This document shows positions 33,434-44,225 of a stretch of DNA of 64,000 nucleotides, in pieces; position 1 is the first letter of the stretch; each line of letters starts with the position of its first letter. The translations under genes were made by a program, and so were the position numbers. The stretch spans positions 63,169,522 through 63,233,521 of the forward strand of contig OX104117.1 of the NCBI GenBank assembly GCA_944474755.1. Reading direction: 5' to 3'. The DNA is from Limnoperna fortunei. Its lineage: Eukaryota; Mollusca; Bivalvia; Mytilida; Modiolidae. The notes under the pieces were generated by a model that saw only the letters and a program-made list of their open reading frames with translations, had not been told where the DNA came from and did no database searches.

Positions 33434-33472
33434 ACTTGTCGATCTCTCCTACTAAAGTTGGCACTACAACTG
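33434..33472 (+). CDS. stalk mini-exon of the second receptor-like gene
   Basis: A 39-nt exon between TTTTTCAG and GTAAGT, phase 1 to 1, coding for DLSISPTKVGTTT and a split Gly. It resembles DSLSSPTSTNPIGTVTG of the first gene. It is the best-preserved unit of the duplicated stalk exons. A further acceptor at 33708 opens DEPDKTAQSPNTST but lacks a donor in a compatible phase. Confidence 0.55.
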
Positions 33473-33760
33473 GTAAGTGCTAGAAATAGCCTTCCATCTG
33501 CTGTTGAATATAATGATACATTGAATGTTTGTTATTGGCGGTTGACTGCTAATATATACTTATATGAACTTTTGCACTTCTCTGGAGTTGCGTACAAATT
33601 AGGAACTTCTGGATATATTGCGAATACATTTCTTTACTACAGGGCCGGTCAATTAAATGTACATGTGAATAAAGATAACATGCTTGATAAACAAAACTGA
33701 TTTTTCAGATGAACCAGATAAAACAGCGCAGTCGCCCAACACATCAACTATAATAGTTAT

Positions 33761-34930
33761 GTAACATAGTACTGGTTTTGAACATTAAACGAAAAACTGA
33801 AAAATGAAAATTTAATATGTTATTCTTAAAATAAAAAAAAACTATTTGCCTTTTGATGTTCTATTGTATTCTTTACCGTTATTCTTCTTGAGTGGATCAA
33901 AGGTGGTAAAATTTTGTATATGGGGGCCGCCATATTGACAGTATTTACCACAAGATTCAGTATACAGTAAATATGATAAATAATCCTGTTCAAAAGTATG
34001 TTTTTCTGCCTTTGCTCTTTGAAGAATATAAAAACTAGGGCGATGACTAGTAACAATCTGACAAAATAAGATTACCAAATACATCTTAATGTTGTAATGA
34101 TCTTTATAATAAAAGTACTTTTAGAAACCATTCTTAATCTGGCTTTATTTATTAACTGATATCAAATAGAATTTACCAAACAACATAATTGTAAAGAAAA
34201 GATAAAAGTGGGTTTTTTTGTTGTTTTTTTTTTGTTGTTTTTTTTTTGCAGAATAACATATCAAATTTTCATTTTTCGCAAAATTTCCTTTTAAAGAACA
34301 TAGCTTTAGTCAAATAACTTGAATTTTAACCGATTAAAACAATAATGACATTACAATAAAGAATGCATTTGTAACGACATATCATTTATAAATGAACGCT
34401 CACACACTGTCATTTTTATTGGTAATCGATACTCTGATATTACCTTCATTTAAAGGTGTGTTGTCATGAAGAGAAGAAAAAACAATGTTTGAAGCGATTC
34501 AAATGTTTAGTCTTCATTATTATTATCTATTATTAATAAATAATACATATTTCTTTTTTGCTAATGTTGGAGCAGGCGTATCGTTAGTAGTGAAGCAAAA
34601 TGTAAAAGTGTATGTCTGATATATTTATCATTCCCAAAACAGTCATTAATAATGCATTAGACATATATCTACCAAAAGTGAATTACAAGTATGAAAACTG
34701 TAGATATCCTGATATAGTTTCGAAGATAACAACTGCAAACTAGCCATACTGTAGTGCTTACACTGAATCATTGAGTATAATTTAACATGTTAATTGATTT
34801 TGATAGATATTAAATTTGCAGCCTTTACAGTGCAACTTAGGTTGGTCATGCGCAATGTGAAGGGTACGAAATTCTTATGGCAAATTCTCTTTAACATCGG
34901 AAATTTCCCATTTAACTATTTGTGGTTTAA
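33761..34930. other. non-coding stretch
   Basis: No gene. A T-rich run with TTGTTG interruptions (about 34213-34250) is the only clear feature. Confidence 0.5.
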
Positions 34931-34934
34931 GCAA

Positions 34935-35085
34935 CACCGATGCGTTTTGATTACACTGAACACACGTCTGTCACAGTAAATAATTTTAACTCGGTACCTT
35001 TGATGAGATGACATGTATTCGTATTATATACCTTAAAAAGCATCATGAAATAGAATAAACTTTGAATCTTTGATGACATTTTAAT
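34935..35085 (+). repeat. strongly decayed retrozyme 3' end
   Basis: TTTTGATTACACTGAACACACGTCTG...AGTAAATAATTTTAACTCGGTACCTTTGATGA aligns with the hammerhead-plus-tail region at 4.57-4.63 kb, but the core boxes are gone. A second ATCTTTGATGACATTTTA tail follows at about 35066-35084. Confidence 0.55.
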
Positions 35086-36021
35086 AGAAAATGAAGTGCA
35101 ACATTGAATTTAGATTAGACAAATCTGATTAAATCAATATTTAACAACCTCCTTTTACTAGATCCTAAATCTTGAGTAGGGTTAAAGATATTTGATATTT
35201 CTATATTATTCCGCTCTTGATTATGACAAATAATACATCTCCTCTAATGTAAGTCAGATTCGATACAAATTATCACCATCTGTCATCTGTATCTACATCG
35301 GCGTCGAACTTCTGCAATTCATCTCAAACTAATGTAAAGGGTAGAATTAAACCTATACAACTTTTGGCATAGAAACCTTAAGAAGAGCCTTACGTATGAA
35401 AAAGCATAAGAAGAGCCTTATGTATGAAATCGAACTAAAAAGAGGCGCATTGACCCGAAATGTAATCTAGATATACTTCCGATTTCTATATTTCCTGAAT
35501 ACCGGACTACACAAGGTAGTTGATTAGGTTTTATACTATCCTTCTACTTAAAATTGTTAGTAGTTCTCAATCTTTAATCTAAATTGTAAAGAGGCCTCAC
35601 AGTTTATTTAAAGACATAACAAAACATTACCAATCATAAATAAAAAACAAATAACTTAAAGCCAAATACTGCGACAACGTACTATTTTGAAACAGTCAGG
35701 ATTTAACAGATTATAGAACTATTTAATTCCATTCTTTACTGTTATACACTAACAACACAACACTAACGTATCACATTAACAAAAATCAAAAGCTACACCT
35801 GTACAATACCAACTCGGTGTGAACAAATACGGGATAAATTTAGTAATTAACATACACATTTGAATATAATGTTACACGACAATGGAAAACAGATCGTCGT
35901 TGCAAAAGAGGTGTTCATTCATGTCATACTAGTTTATACAATTCGCCTTATTGTCTAAAACTCATTTGTTTTGGAAAATCTGCATGCAATTACATTAAGT
36001 TATCTTTTCCCCTTAATTAAG
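35086..36021. other. non-coding stretch
   Basis: No gene. A short tandem duplication (AAGAAGAGCCTTAxGTATGAAA, about 35380-35430) is visible. Confidence 0.5.
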
Positions 36022-36094
36022 GAATTACTGTTGGAATATGTGGTTTAGTGTTTGTTATCGGTTTGACCGCATTGCTGTTATTTTTACTTAGAAG
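36022..36094 (+). CDS. exon: transmembrane helix, paralogue of 11901-11976
   Basis: It lies between AATTAAG and GTAAGT, phase 1 to phase 2 exactly as in the first gene. It codes for GITVGICGLVFVIGLTALLL then FLLRR. About half the residues are identical to the first gene's helix exon, and it is open and intact. It should make a single-pass type I membrane anchor if the gene is expressed. Confidence 0.7.
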
Positions 36095-36659
36095 GTAAGT
36101 GCATTTATGTCGACGTAGACGTGTGAAATGTGTATAACGTTAAAACATAATATGAGATATTCTACACCACGTACACATTTTGCTTACGATGTAAAAATAT
36201 TCAACTCCTAGATAATTTGTATTGCAGGACGTTATTATATTCAGAAATCTATATAAAAATTCATTCCGAATTACGAATTGAAAACAGCGAAAAAATGTCA
36301 GATCATCCAAAGATATTATAACCTAGAAGAAAGATAAAAGTTTTAAATATATATGGCAGCCTTTTTGTCTGTCTAAAGTCATATCTCGATACAAACAGGA
36401 TGATAAAAAGCATACCTTATTAAGCTAAGACCGCTTTTTATAATTAAAATGGCTATATGTAAGTTATGCAGTATAGAGGGAATGTTTAAAAAAACAAACC
36501 TTTCCATATGACTATTTACTGAAGCAAAAAAAACCCTACAAATAGTCATTTAACTGAAAAAATTAAATACATCGTCCTTTTGGGCAAGATTTCCCGGTGC
36601 ATTCGAAAATATTATCGCAATCGAATTATCTTTTACAAATTCATTTTTTATTTTATGAA

Positions 36660-37520
36660 TTTCACTACAGGTTTTGAGGGCCATATACTACCTCTTTTGA
36701 GGGTCATATACTACCTCAACTGAATACAAATGACTTAATGTAGCTGTTGTAGCAGAAATTTCACTTTATTTGTAGCTAGCTGTTATACATTTTAAGTTAC
36801 AGGACAAAAACTAGCAATTTCGTCATAAATTGTTATTAAAGGGCAGTAACTTCTATAAGTCTATGTTATCAGTCAATTTTAAAACTATAAAATGATTTCT
36901 AGGTCTTTTCGTCAGCTATTTAAAAATACAGTTTTACTTTATATTAATATTTTGACTGAAATCGTCAAAACTGCAATAACTCCTGTAAAGAGTGCTCTTA
37001 CAATATTGGATATGTGATTGGTTTGAAGGCCTTGCCTTGCCGATAACTCGCAATTAACAGTTTTAATATAGCTGGAAGGATTGGCGGCATTTACGTTAGT
37101 GGGCTAAAAATTGTACACTTCATTAAAAATGTCAATAAAGAGCAATAACTCCTATAATGGGTCATAGGACAATTTTCCGGAAATACGCCTCATCCTTTTG
37201 ACTTTTTTTTCTTTTTACAGTTTTACTAGACATACAATGTAGTACAGTTTTTAATTAATATGCCAAAAACTGGTCATTAAGGGAAAAAACTCTACAATTT
37301 CGGACCGATTTTATCGATTTGTAGGCATTGTCTTGTCGATCATTTTAGCAATTTACAATGTGAAACATACTCTTATATTTTTTTAAGTTATGTAAAACAT
37401 GAAACTTTGTCAAAATCGTAATTTAAGGTCAATAACTACTACAGAAAGTGATTACACAAATAAGGAATATGTGGAAAATTTGTATAGCGAATTGTGCTGA
37501 TCAATTTGAGGTGCCGTTGT
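36660..37520. repeat. diverged copies of a 'GGGCAATAACTCCTATAA' bivalve repeat
   Basis: The core AAxGxxxAATAACTCCTxTAA recurs at about 36839, 36975, 37138 and 37430, each followed by a GGTCAT- or AATTTT-like stretch and a TTGATTTGTAGGC or GGTTTGAAGGC block. Units are about 140-290 bases. This family is very common in bivalve genomes (from memory). It lies in the intron between membrane and tail exons of the second gene. Confidence 0.55.
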
Positions 37521-37930
37521 TTCCTGAGCCAATATAAATTTTTAGATGTTCTCCAAAAAACTATGTTGACCCCTTTGTTAGTAACAGCGGCAACGGAACA
37601 ACGTGCCGGATACAATTTACAACTAGGTACCTACCCCGAGGAAATTTGAAAGCAATCAAATAAATTCATAGGCTAGTTATATTACGCAACAGAGATATTC
37701 TGGAATTTAAAAAATTAAATGTTTGAAACGTCATTATTTTATTATGTGTCACCTTATAATCCTTTATATCCAGACCAGAAATTATCATCAATGTTCGACT
37801 GCACAACGTTGAATTTAAATTGCACTGTTGTTGTCAGAAAAATCTCAGTCAATTAAATCTCCATATGTCATGCAATTTGTAATTACATGTATGTTTCCTA
37901 TCACCTACACCACGTTGTGTTTTCTTGTAG

Positions 37931-38063
37931 GTTTAAAGCTTTCAAGAGAAACTCTGGTTGTGATAATGACATGGTTCCTCAGTTTCGCCATTCAAACAAG
38001 ATAGATATAAAATTGTATTGCCTTGAAATAATGAGATATCCAATTATTCTACACTTGATATAG
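37931..38063 (+). CDS. short cytoplasmic tail exon of the second receptor-like gene
   Basis: The acceptor TTCTTGTAG is entered in phase 2, matching the donor at 36095. It codes for RFKAFKRNSG, a basic juxtamembrane stretch like RSKRIKRK of the first gene, then 34 more residues to TAG 38061-38063. The final part lies in the first unit of a decayed tandem repeat, so the original tail was probably longer and has been cut short by a frame change. Confidence 0.5.
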
Positions 38064-38240
38064 GGCACGCGTCAAACAGCAATGGATATACAGATTTATT
38101 GCCCAGAAATGACACTGACCCTTCCACGTATTCTTCAATGTGCACTGGGCACTCATTAAATTAAGCGTCAAACAACGATGGACATATAGATTACCTTGAA
38201 GTGACACTGAAAGTTCTACGTATTCTACACTTGATACTAC
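37990..38240 (+). repeat. three diverged tandem units, probably remnants of repeated tail motifs
   Basis: Units begin near AAACAAGATAGATATA (37997), AAACAGCAATGGATATACAG (38071) and AAACAACGATGGACATATAG (38168). Each has a (T/C)TTGAAxTxACACTGA-like block and ends in ACGTATTCT(A)CACTTGAT or close. In one frame unit 2 reads NGYTDLLPRNDTDPSTYSSM, a plausible Tyr-containing tail motif. Confidence 0.5.
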
Positions 38241-38948
38241 ACTACTAATTATCAGCACAAACTACAATAAAAATGTCCGAATCAGATATACAGTGGTTTC
38301 TAATAATGTCACTTGGGATAATGTCATTGGCTAATGAAAAGAGTAGAAAATGAGGCAAAAAAATCGACAAATACGACGACACTGCAAACATATTATTAGT
38401 TTTTGTAAAACACACACCGCGTAAGGTTTTGTGTAAAGATTTATGATGTATGAGTCTGAATAAAATTGTTATAAATTTTTTAAAGAGTTTTCTTGTCAGC
38501 AGCAACCATATATCCAGAATGAATGTAAATTCAAATAAAGATGAAGTTAAGGATGATCCTTCATCATCCATTATTAAAGTCATTTCATATATCGGTAACA
38601 TTTGTCTTGTATTAGTAAATTTGTTATGCTAATGTTCGAAAGTTTTTGCTTTATTTTTATAACAAGTGGAACGAGTACCTTCCATTTCGTGTCGTCCGTC
38701 ATATGGGAGCATTTTCACATTTGTATATGTCACTGAAGTTGTCGTTGAAATGTGAACATAACAAAATATTTCATACTTTTTTATTTTTAAATGCATTATA
38801 AAACGCCATTAATTATTGCATGTATTAACTTAAACATTTTCTTTCATTGACTTTTTTATTTCGATTTTCTACACTGTGTTCTAGTTAATTTTTTGTATGT
38901 TAATTTAATGTATGTTTATGTTTCCGTGCTAACGCAGGAAATGAGACA
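38241..38948. other. non-coding stretch
   Basis: Open stretches on both strands (38245-38632) show no known domain. Presumed 3' flank of the second gene. Confidence 0.45.
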
Positions 38949-39051
38949 GGGGCCATGTTTTCAAAGATGTCTGAGGACTATTACATCACGTAAAACCATC
39001 TTAGGACAATTTTTTTCTTCTAAGGCGTGTCACCCAAGATGTCGCAATTAA

Positions 39052-39391
39052 GGACATGTTTTATCCTAACTTTAAAAACAATGCTTACCCACTTAGACAT
39101 TGGCTTATTACACCAGTACTCAATCCAATGACTCTTCGCAAACAGTGTTATAACGGAGTCCACATGAGAGCCAGGTGTAGTGTGGAAAGGCGCTTTGGAG
39201 TTTTAAAATAATGATTTAGGTTTTTGGATAGTAGTGGAGGAACACTGTTGTACACTCTATTTATGTGCTGTCAGATTATTATTGCCTGTGTTGACTTGCA
39301 CAACATCTGCATAATAAACACAATACCAATACCCGATGGTAATCAACAAGTTTGTGATCTTATTAGACAGAAACAGTACAATGAAATCTGA
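39052..39391 (+). pseudogene. Harbinger (HARBI1-like) transposase, C-terminal part
   Basis: The frame reads NAYPLRHWLITPV, CYNGVHMRARCSVERRFGVLK, then two stops, then FRFLDSSGG and IIIACVDLHNI. YPL-xxWLxTP, the catalytic glutamate in VERxFGxLK and ACxxLHN are hallmarks of the DDE nuclease of Harbinger transposases. The two adjacent stops after VLK and the missing first half, including the first catalytic aspartates, make it non-functional. Confidence 0.8.
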
Positions 39392-39733
39392 ATAATGGTG
39401 AATTAAGTCCCTCAAAGACATACAAATGGAATATTTTAAAAGTCAAAATGACTAATGCCAAACAAAAAAAAAGACAAAAACAGCAAGCAATCTTCAACAG
39501 ATGATAAAATACATTTAACACCATTAAAATAAAACAAGGTTTGAAATTAACTTTAATTACAAAACAAATTGTTTGGTTACCGTTGTGTTGGTGGATTATT
39601 CATAGCTGCTGGCAGTGTTGCTTGAAGCTTAGAAATATAAAGGTTGGTGTTTTAGTAGAAAGCGTTTACACGTGACTTTCAGCATTTCCCTTTCCACCTC
39701 CAATCTCCGTTGTTCAATTTTAAGCCTTTCTTT

Positions 39734-39958
39734 TTATATCTCTGTTCTTTGCTGTTCCTGTAGAAGACGCTGTTCCTCTATTTCTAATCGCTTGCTCTCA
39801 AGTTCTACAAGTCTTTCTCCGCAGTGGTCAACTTCTTTGGAGCTGGAATTACATCGCCTTTTGGGATATAGTTTTCTTTCCAACCCTGACCTATCATATA
39901 ACTCCTTGATTATTAGTAGCCTCAACGATTTTTGATATACTATTAGTTGTGAAGTCAT
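39734..39958 (-). pseudogene. C-terminal coiled-coil part of Harbinger Myb-like protein
   Basis: Minus-strand open stretch with charged heptad-like runs (GERLVELESKRLEIEEQRLL...QQRTEI), the usual end of Harbinger-associated Myb/SANT-like proteins. It lies downstream of the Myb part at 40513-40809 on the same strand but about 550 bases away, so an intron or decay separates them. Confidence 0.5.
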
Positions 39959-40512
39959 TTTGTTAAAATCTACTGAGATGTTTTCTCTTTAGTATTCTCA
40001 AAACTCAAAAGATGAAAGTGTTTTATTGTGTATAAAACACATCAAGCTTAATGACAGATAATATTTGAAATTTAAAAAGAAAAGTATGGTATTCTTAAAT
40101 GATAGTAAAGTTTCGGGGAGAAGGAAAGGATGAACTTAAAAGCAAGTTTACTCAGAGAAAACGCATAATTTTCCATACTGTTGTGTGTGTTTTTATTATC
40201 ATTAAAATTGTATTTCCCTAACTCGCGTACAGGGATGCAACAATAAAAAAGTTGACACAGACATATGTCCTAACCATTTTCGCCTTTTCTGTTCTTTTGT
40301 TATTTAAGCGGGGAATTGTGCAACCTAATTCTATGACGTTTAAACTGATGTTATATTTTAAGGAAAAAAAATCACTTATCATTTTCATTTGATGAGTCAG
40401 ATAGATTCATGAGTTGTCTGTAAACGGTAAGTGGCGGATCTGGTATGATGATACGTAGGACATGTATCCAATCTACCGAAATCCCTAAATGGGTGTCTCC
40501 AGGTGATGCTTA

Positions 40513-40809
40513 CTAACTTTTCCTGCAAAGGAGTGGTGCCGGTGGAGGAGGTCTACCGCCAGTCCTATCTGACTCCCTGCGAAATCGTTCTGCCTGCTTC
40601 TTTACGCTGCTGGTATATGTAGTCCATTTTTCGCACCTCTTCATCTTTCCTTTGGTGGTCATTTGCACTTGCAGCATTAATTTCTTATATGAAGCGTTAC
40701 TGTTAACATTTGAAAGTTTGCTAAAGAGCACCGAATTATTCTTTTCAACTTCCTCCAACAAATTTTGCAGCTCCGTTTCTGTACAATTTGGACCAATTTT
40801 CTTACTCAT
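40513..40809 (-). CDS. Harbinger-encoded Myb/SANT-like DNA-binding protein (N-terminal part)
   Basis: 98 residues. It opens with MSKKIGPNCTETELQNLLEE, then NNSVLFSKLSNVNSNASYKK, KWTTYTSSVKKQAERFRRES and TGGRPPPPAPL. Spacing matches the zeste/Myb-SANT-like domain whose last helix carries KKWxxxxSxVKKKxxxxRRE and is followed by a GGGPPPP hinge. Such proteins carry the Harbinger transposase to the nucleus and to the TIRs. Here the usual W of the first helix is not evident and the frame stops after the hinge, so it is probably a remnant. Confidence 0.6.
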   Translation of the reverse strand: MSKKIGPNCTETELQNLLEEVEKNNSVLFSKLSNVNSNASYKKLMLQVQMTTKGKMKRCEKWTTYTSSVKKQAERFRRESDRTGGRPPPPAPLLCRKS

Positions 40810-41100
40810 TGTGTAATCTGTTAAATGTCAGTTTTATTTATTTACAAATAATAAGTTGCTGCACGAAAATCAACGAAATCATCATTTGAACCAATATAAC
40901 GAAGAGTTCTTGCAGTCAAACCGGTTTGACCAATTATTAATAATTCCACAATTAGATCTCAATAAAATATATATACAATGTACATTTTATGTTTTGATTT
41001 GTACTAATTTATTTACAATAATAATAATATATTTATATATTTATTGATACATGTTAATAAAACGTTAATGTAATTTTGTTAATTGTAGTCTTTGTTGAAA

Positions 41101-41220
41101 TTTTGTTAACATATTTAATTTCTAACTTAATAACACAAAGTTTTGTTAACATATTTAATTTCTAACTTAATAACAAAAAATTGTGTTAACATATTTAATT
41201 TTTAACCTAATAACACAAAT
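41101..41220. repeat. three tandem 40-bp units
   Basis: 41101-41140, 41141-41180 and 41181-41220, consensus TTTTGTTAACATATTTAATT followed by TCTAACTTAATAACACAAAG. They lie inside the Harbinger element near its right end and each contains GTTAAC. Confidence 0.9.
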
Positions 41221-41400
41221 AAAAATTCCATATCTCTTGGGATAATACTTAAGACATAGTTATGACTGTGCTAGGATGGTCTTAGGATAGCTTCGGTATG
41301 AGGTTTAAGACACGTGCCAAGACTGTCCTTGGTCGGTCCTAATTAATGTCCTAATACAAGTCTTAACACATGTTTAAGAAACTTTCGAAAACATAGCCCC

Positions 41401-42245
41401 AAGCTATGAAAATGTTAACCTCTTTTATGTTATACGAATAAATACCTGGCTATACCATATAAGGGTATAAAATGTCGTTGGTTGTTTTAAAGACGTTTGA
41501 TAGCGTGACAAAAAGCCATATAATGATAGAGTGCAAATGTCGTTCTCAAGCAGCAATGACCTGATTTATTATCTTTATTTGTATTAACGACATTTAATGA
41601 AATGGTTTAAGGAAAATTTTGCATTGTTATCATGGGGTGTATGGATATATTTTACTTTAGATTTAAACATACAAGATTTAAAGGAACACATAAGACAATA
41701 TTTCAAATATTTCTTTCGTAGCAGATGCTTTAGACTAGTATCAAAGATATATGTTAAAATGCTCATGACGTACTCCCAGTATTTACGTTACTTACACCTG
41801 CAAAACGGTTGCATATTTCTGAAGATCTTAAGGATAAAATCTGCAAACATGGTTTGAACTTCAGTGCTTCTTGTTCTATAAAACACAACACAATATTGCT
41901 TAGTCAACAAAAAATGGATACATGCAATTTTAAAACCAAAGCATTGGTTTTAATATAATAAATGGATTTGCGTGATATATTTTTAAAAATGTGTGATAGT
42001 CTTTTGTGGTTTCTTTAGCTAAATAATTTCTATTGTGACGTGCTGTCATTTCGGTCCAATTGATTTCAAAGTATTTATATATATCCTATGTATACCACAA
42101 TGAGCAAATTAAGAATCAAAGTTTCCTTTTATTTATCTTAACTTGGTAGATAATCTAAATAAAGGAATTTCAATTGCGTTCATTCAAAGACGTCATAAGG
42201 TGGCAACGACATATCGAGTGCGGTATGCATGTAACAAATCAAATT
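41401..42245. other. non-coding stretch
   Basis: Between the Harbinger element and the retrozyme fragment. The open stretch at 41597-41857 has no recognised domain. Confidence 0.45.
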
Positions 42246-42331
42246 CGTTTCGATATCACCAGCCCAGAAGTCACATATCGATGCTGACAAGTATATCATT
42301 GATGTTTGCATTGATATATCTTTTTTGCATA
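42246..42331 (+). repeat. retrozyme internal fragment cut by the LTR element
   Basis: ATATCACCAGCCCAGAAGTC, GCTGACAAGTATATCATTGATG and GCATTGATATATC align with 4694-4760 of the retrozyme unit. The similarity stops at the left edge of the LTR retrotransposon at 42333, which may have inserted into it. Confidence 0.6.
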
Positions 42332-42332
42332 C

Positions 42333-43121
42333 CATTATGACCAAGGTGAAATACAGGCAATATAAGGGGAATTAATCGGCCTTGTGTTGCATCTTCACTT
42401 TGTCATATCATCTGTGGAATAATTGTAGCTCACATGGAATTTCAATGTTCACGCAAATAAATACGTAACTCGAATAGGTTTCCAATGTCTGTTATTAAGA
42501 TTGTAATAATATATTACATATTTACAAGTTCACAATAACAACTAGACTGTCTAAGTCACCATAATTTTACAAGAACTTCCACTATAAAAACAATGTAAAA
42601 ATCTCCTTTCAAATTGTCAATAATATAAGTCAAATTTTATACTTCACGATTCTAAATCCAAATCCAACACTCCCCAAAATTCCCCTCCAAATTTATTAAT
42701 TGATATCCTTCAAAATTGGACTAGCCAATCAAACTTTAAGAAGACCTTAAATGGGCAGGTCACTATTGGTATTAAAATAATTGACAGCAATTACAAACTA
42801 CAATATTTAAGTTAATATTAAAAGACATCCTGACATAATTGTTAATCCTTTATTATCCAGCTTTGTTAATCAAGTCAATTGAAATGTCTCAGCTTTGACA
42901 AATGTACAAACAATTCCTATTTACAAAAAACCTTAATTGAACACCTGCAATTACATAATATTATGTGATAAATTATTTATCCCAAAATATGTACCTATTT
43001 CATTATTCTTCAGTCTGCATTATTACCAATTAACAAGTAATTTTTAAAATATTCATAAAACAAACTATGAAATATCAATTTATATTGCCAGTGAAAAATA
43101 TATCATTTTTCACTGGTGATA
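42333..43121 (-). repeat. 3' LTR of the minus-strand element
   Basis: It begins CATTATGACCAAGGTG and ends TTTCACTGGTGATA on the + strand, matching 49836-50635 over its full length with scattered substitutions and a few small indels. A hairpin (GCCAGTGAAAAATATA/TATCATTTTTCACTGG) lies at its 43088-43117 end. Confidence 0.9.
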
Positions 43122-43123
43122 TG

Positions 43124-43139
43124 CTCTGCCTTCTTCCCC
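43124..43139 (-). promoter_or_regulatory. polypurine tract
   Basis: On the minus strand GGGGAAGAAGGCAGAG directly precedes the 3' LTR, the expected priming site for plus-strand DNA synthesis. Confidence 0.7.
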
Positions 43140-43791
43140 TATGATTTCTCCTGAAATCATGTGCTATCTACAGGTATGTTAAAAATATTAAAAAGATGTA
43201 TATACCAAGTACACAAAAATTATACTAATCTTCATTAGAATGAAATTAAATTCCAACACTAAATATCTAACAACTAAACCATACTGCACCACTTGTGCAT
43301 ACAAAGAAATATATTAATACACTATAAATACATGTATAATAAAAATGTAATAAAATTGTAACAGGATATGTAAACAAAAATGAACAACCTCCTCTGAACA
43401 GAAAATGTTCCTCTGAATATACCGGAAATTAACGTGTACCTGTTTAATACTATTTCAAGAGTGTACACAACAATATACAAAGTAATTTGACATGAAGGTA
43501 CATTCAGTCAAACAGTTGAACAAATTATTTTGAATCGGAACATTTGATTTAAACATTATAATGATTCACTGATCTGTATGCGGAATATCTAATCTTGAAT
43601 ACTAGTAGCACTATATCGTTGATTCCTCTGTTAAAAGCCTGGTGCTTGGACAGAACATAGCAATCCTTCCTCTCATAAGATAGTGGCGTCTGAAGGATGC
43701 AAGTTTCAACAACCAGTCTCTTGGTTGTAGCAATGTCACTAGCGTCTGTAGTAGCAGATCTAGTGTGAAATTAATTTCCTTTTTCCTTGCC

Positions 43792-44225
43792 GGGAGCATG
43801 GTAGCGATGCAGGGAAAATTTCAAACCATAAATCTACAATAACCCACAGGAACGGTTATTTGTAGATATCATAGTATTTTCTTTAACCATGCAGGGAGCA
43901 TGGTAGCGAAGCTGCAAAATTTTCGAGCCATAAATCTACAATTAACCCACAGGCACGGTTATTTGTAGATGTCAAGTATTTCATTTTTTCCTGCAGGGAG
44001 CATGGTAGCGACAAAAGGACATATCGAGCCATAAATCTACAATTAACCCACAGGCACGGTTATTTGTAGATGTCAAAGTATTTCATTTTTTCCTGCAGGG
44101 AGCATGGTAGAGACAAAGGGACGTATCGAGCCATAAATCTACAATAACCCACAGGCACGGTTATTTGTAGATGTCCAAGTATTTCCTTTTCCCACTTGAA
44201 CCACGGTTTTAGCGATGCAGGGAAA
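43792..44225 (-). repeat. four tandem 102-bp hairpin-forming repeats
   Basis: Units start with GGGAGCATGGTAG at 43792, 43894, 43996 and 44098 (spacing exactly 102). Each holds ATCTACAA(T)TAACC and its near-complement GGTTATTTGTAGAT separated by about 9 bases, giving a 13-14-bp stem. The fourth unit ends in a partial repeat near 44225. They lie between the last open stretch and the 3' LTR. Confidence 0.9.

Larger units (their letters stand above)
19464..38063 (+). pseudogene. second MAM-receptor-like gene, partly decayed paralogue of the gene at 5.9-14.2 kb
   Basis: Pieces on the + strand in matching order and phase: putative signal-peptide exon 19464-19536, frameshifted MAM2 exon 26143-26300, stalk mini-exons at 27498-27521 and 33434-33472 plus dead copies, membrane exon 36022-36094, and tail exon 37931-38063. 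The membrane exon is plainly homologous to 11901-11976. The extracellular part appears lost: no first MAM exon was found and the only MAM exon is broken. It could be a pseudogene or a live gene for a short stalked protein without MAM. Linking 19464 to the rest is an inference from phase and position. Its large span holds many later insertions. Confidence 0.5.
38949..41400. mobile_element. PIF/Harbinger DNA transposon, internally decayed
   Basis: The terminal inverted repeats start GGGGC(C/T)ATGTTTTC(A/G)AA at 38949 and, on the other strand, from 41400. Further inward CTTAGGAC/TAGGAC motifs occur on both sides. The 2.45-kb element holds a transposase C-terminal part on + and a Myb-like protein gene on -, the two-gene set of Harbinger elements. 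The transposase N-terminal half is missing: only about 100 bases separate the TIR from the first recognisable residue. No clean 3-bp target duplication was seen. Confidence 0.8.

Noticed and set aside
33709..33760. Possible further stalk exon (DEPDKTAQSPNTST)
   Set aside because: Good acceptor but no donor giving phase 1 into the membrane exon; kept only as a note.
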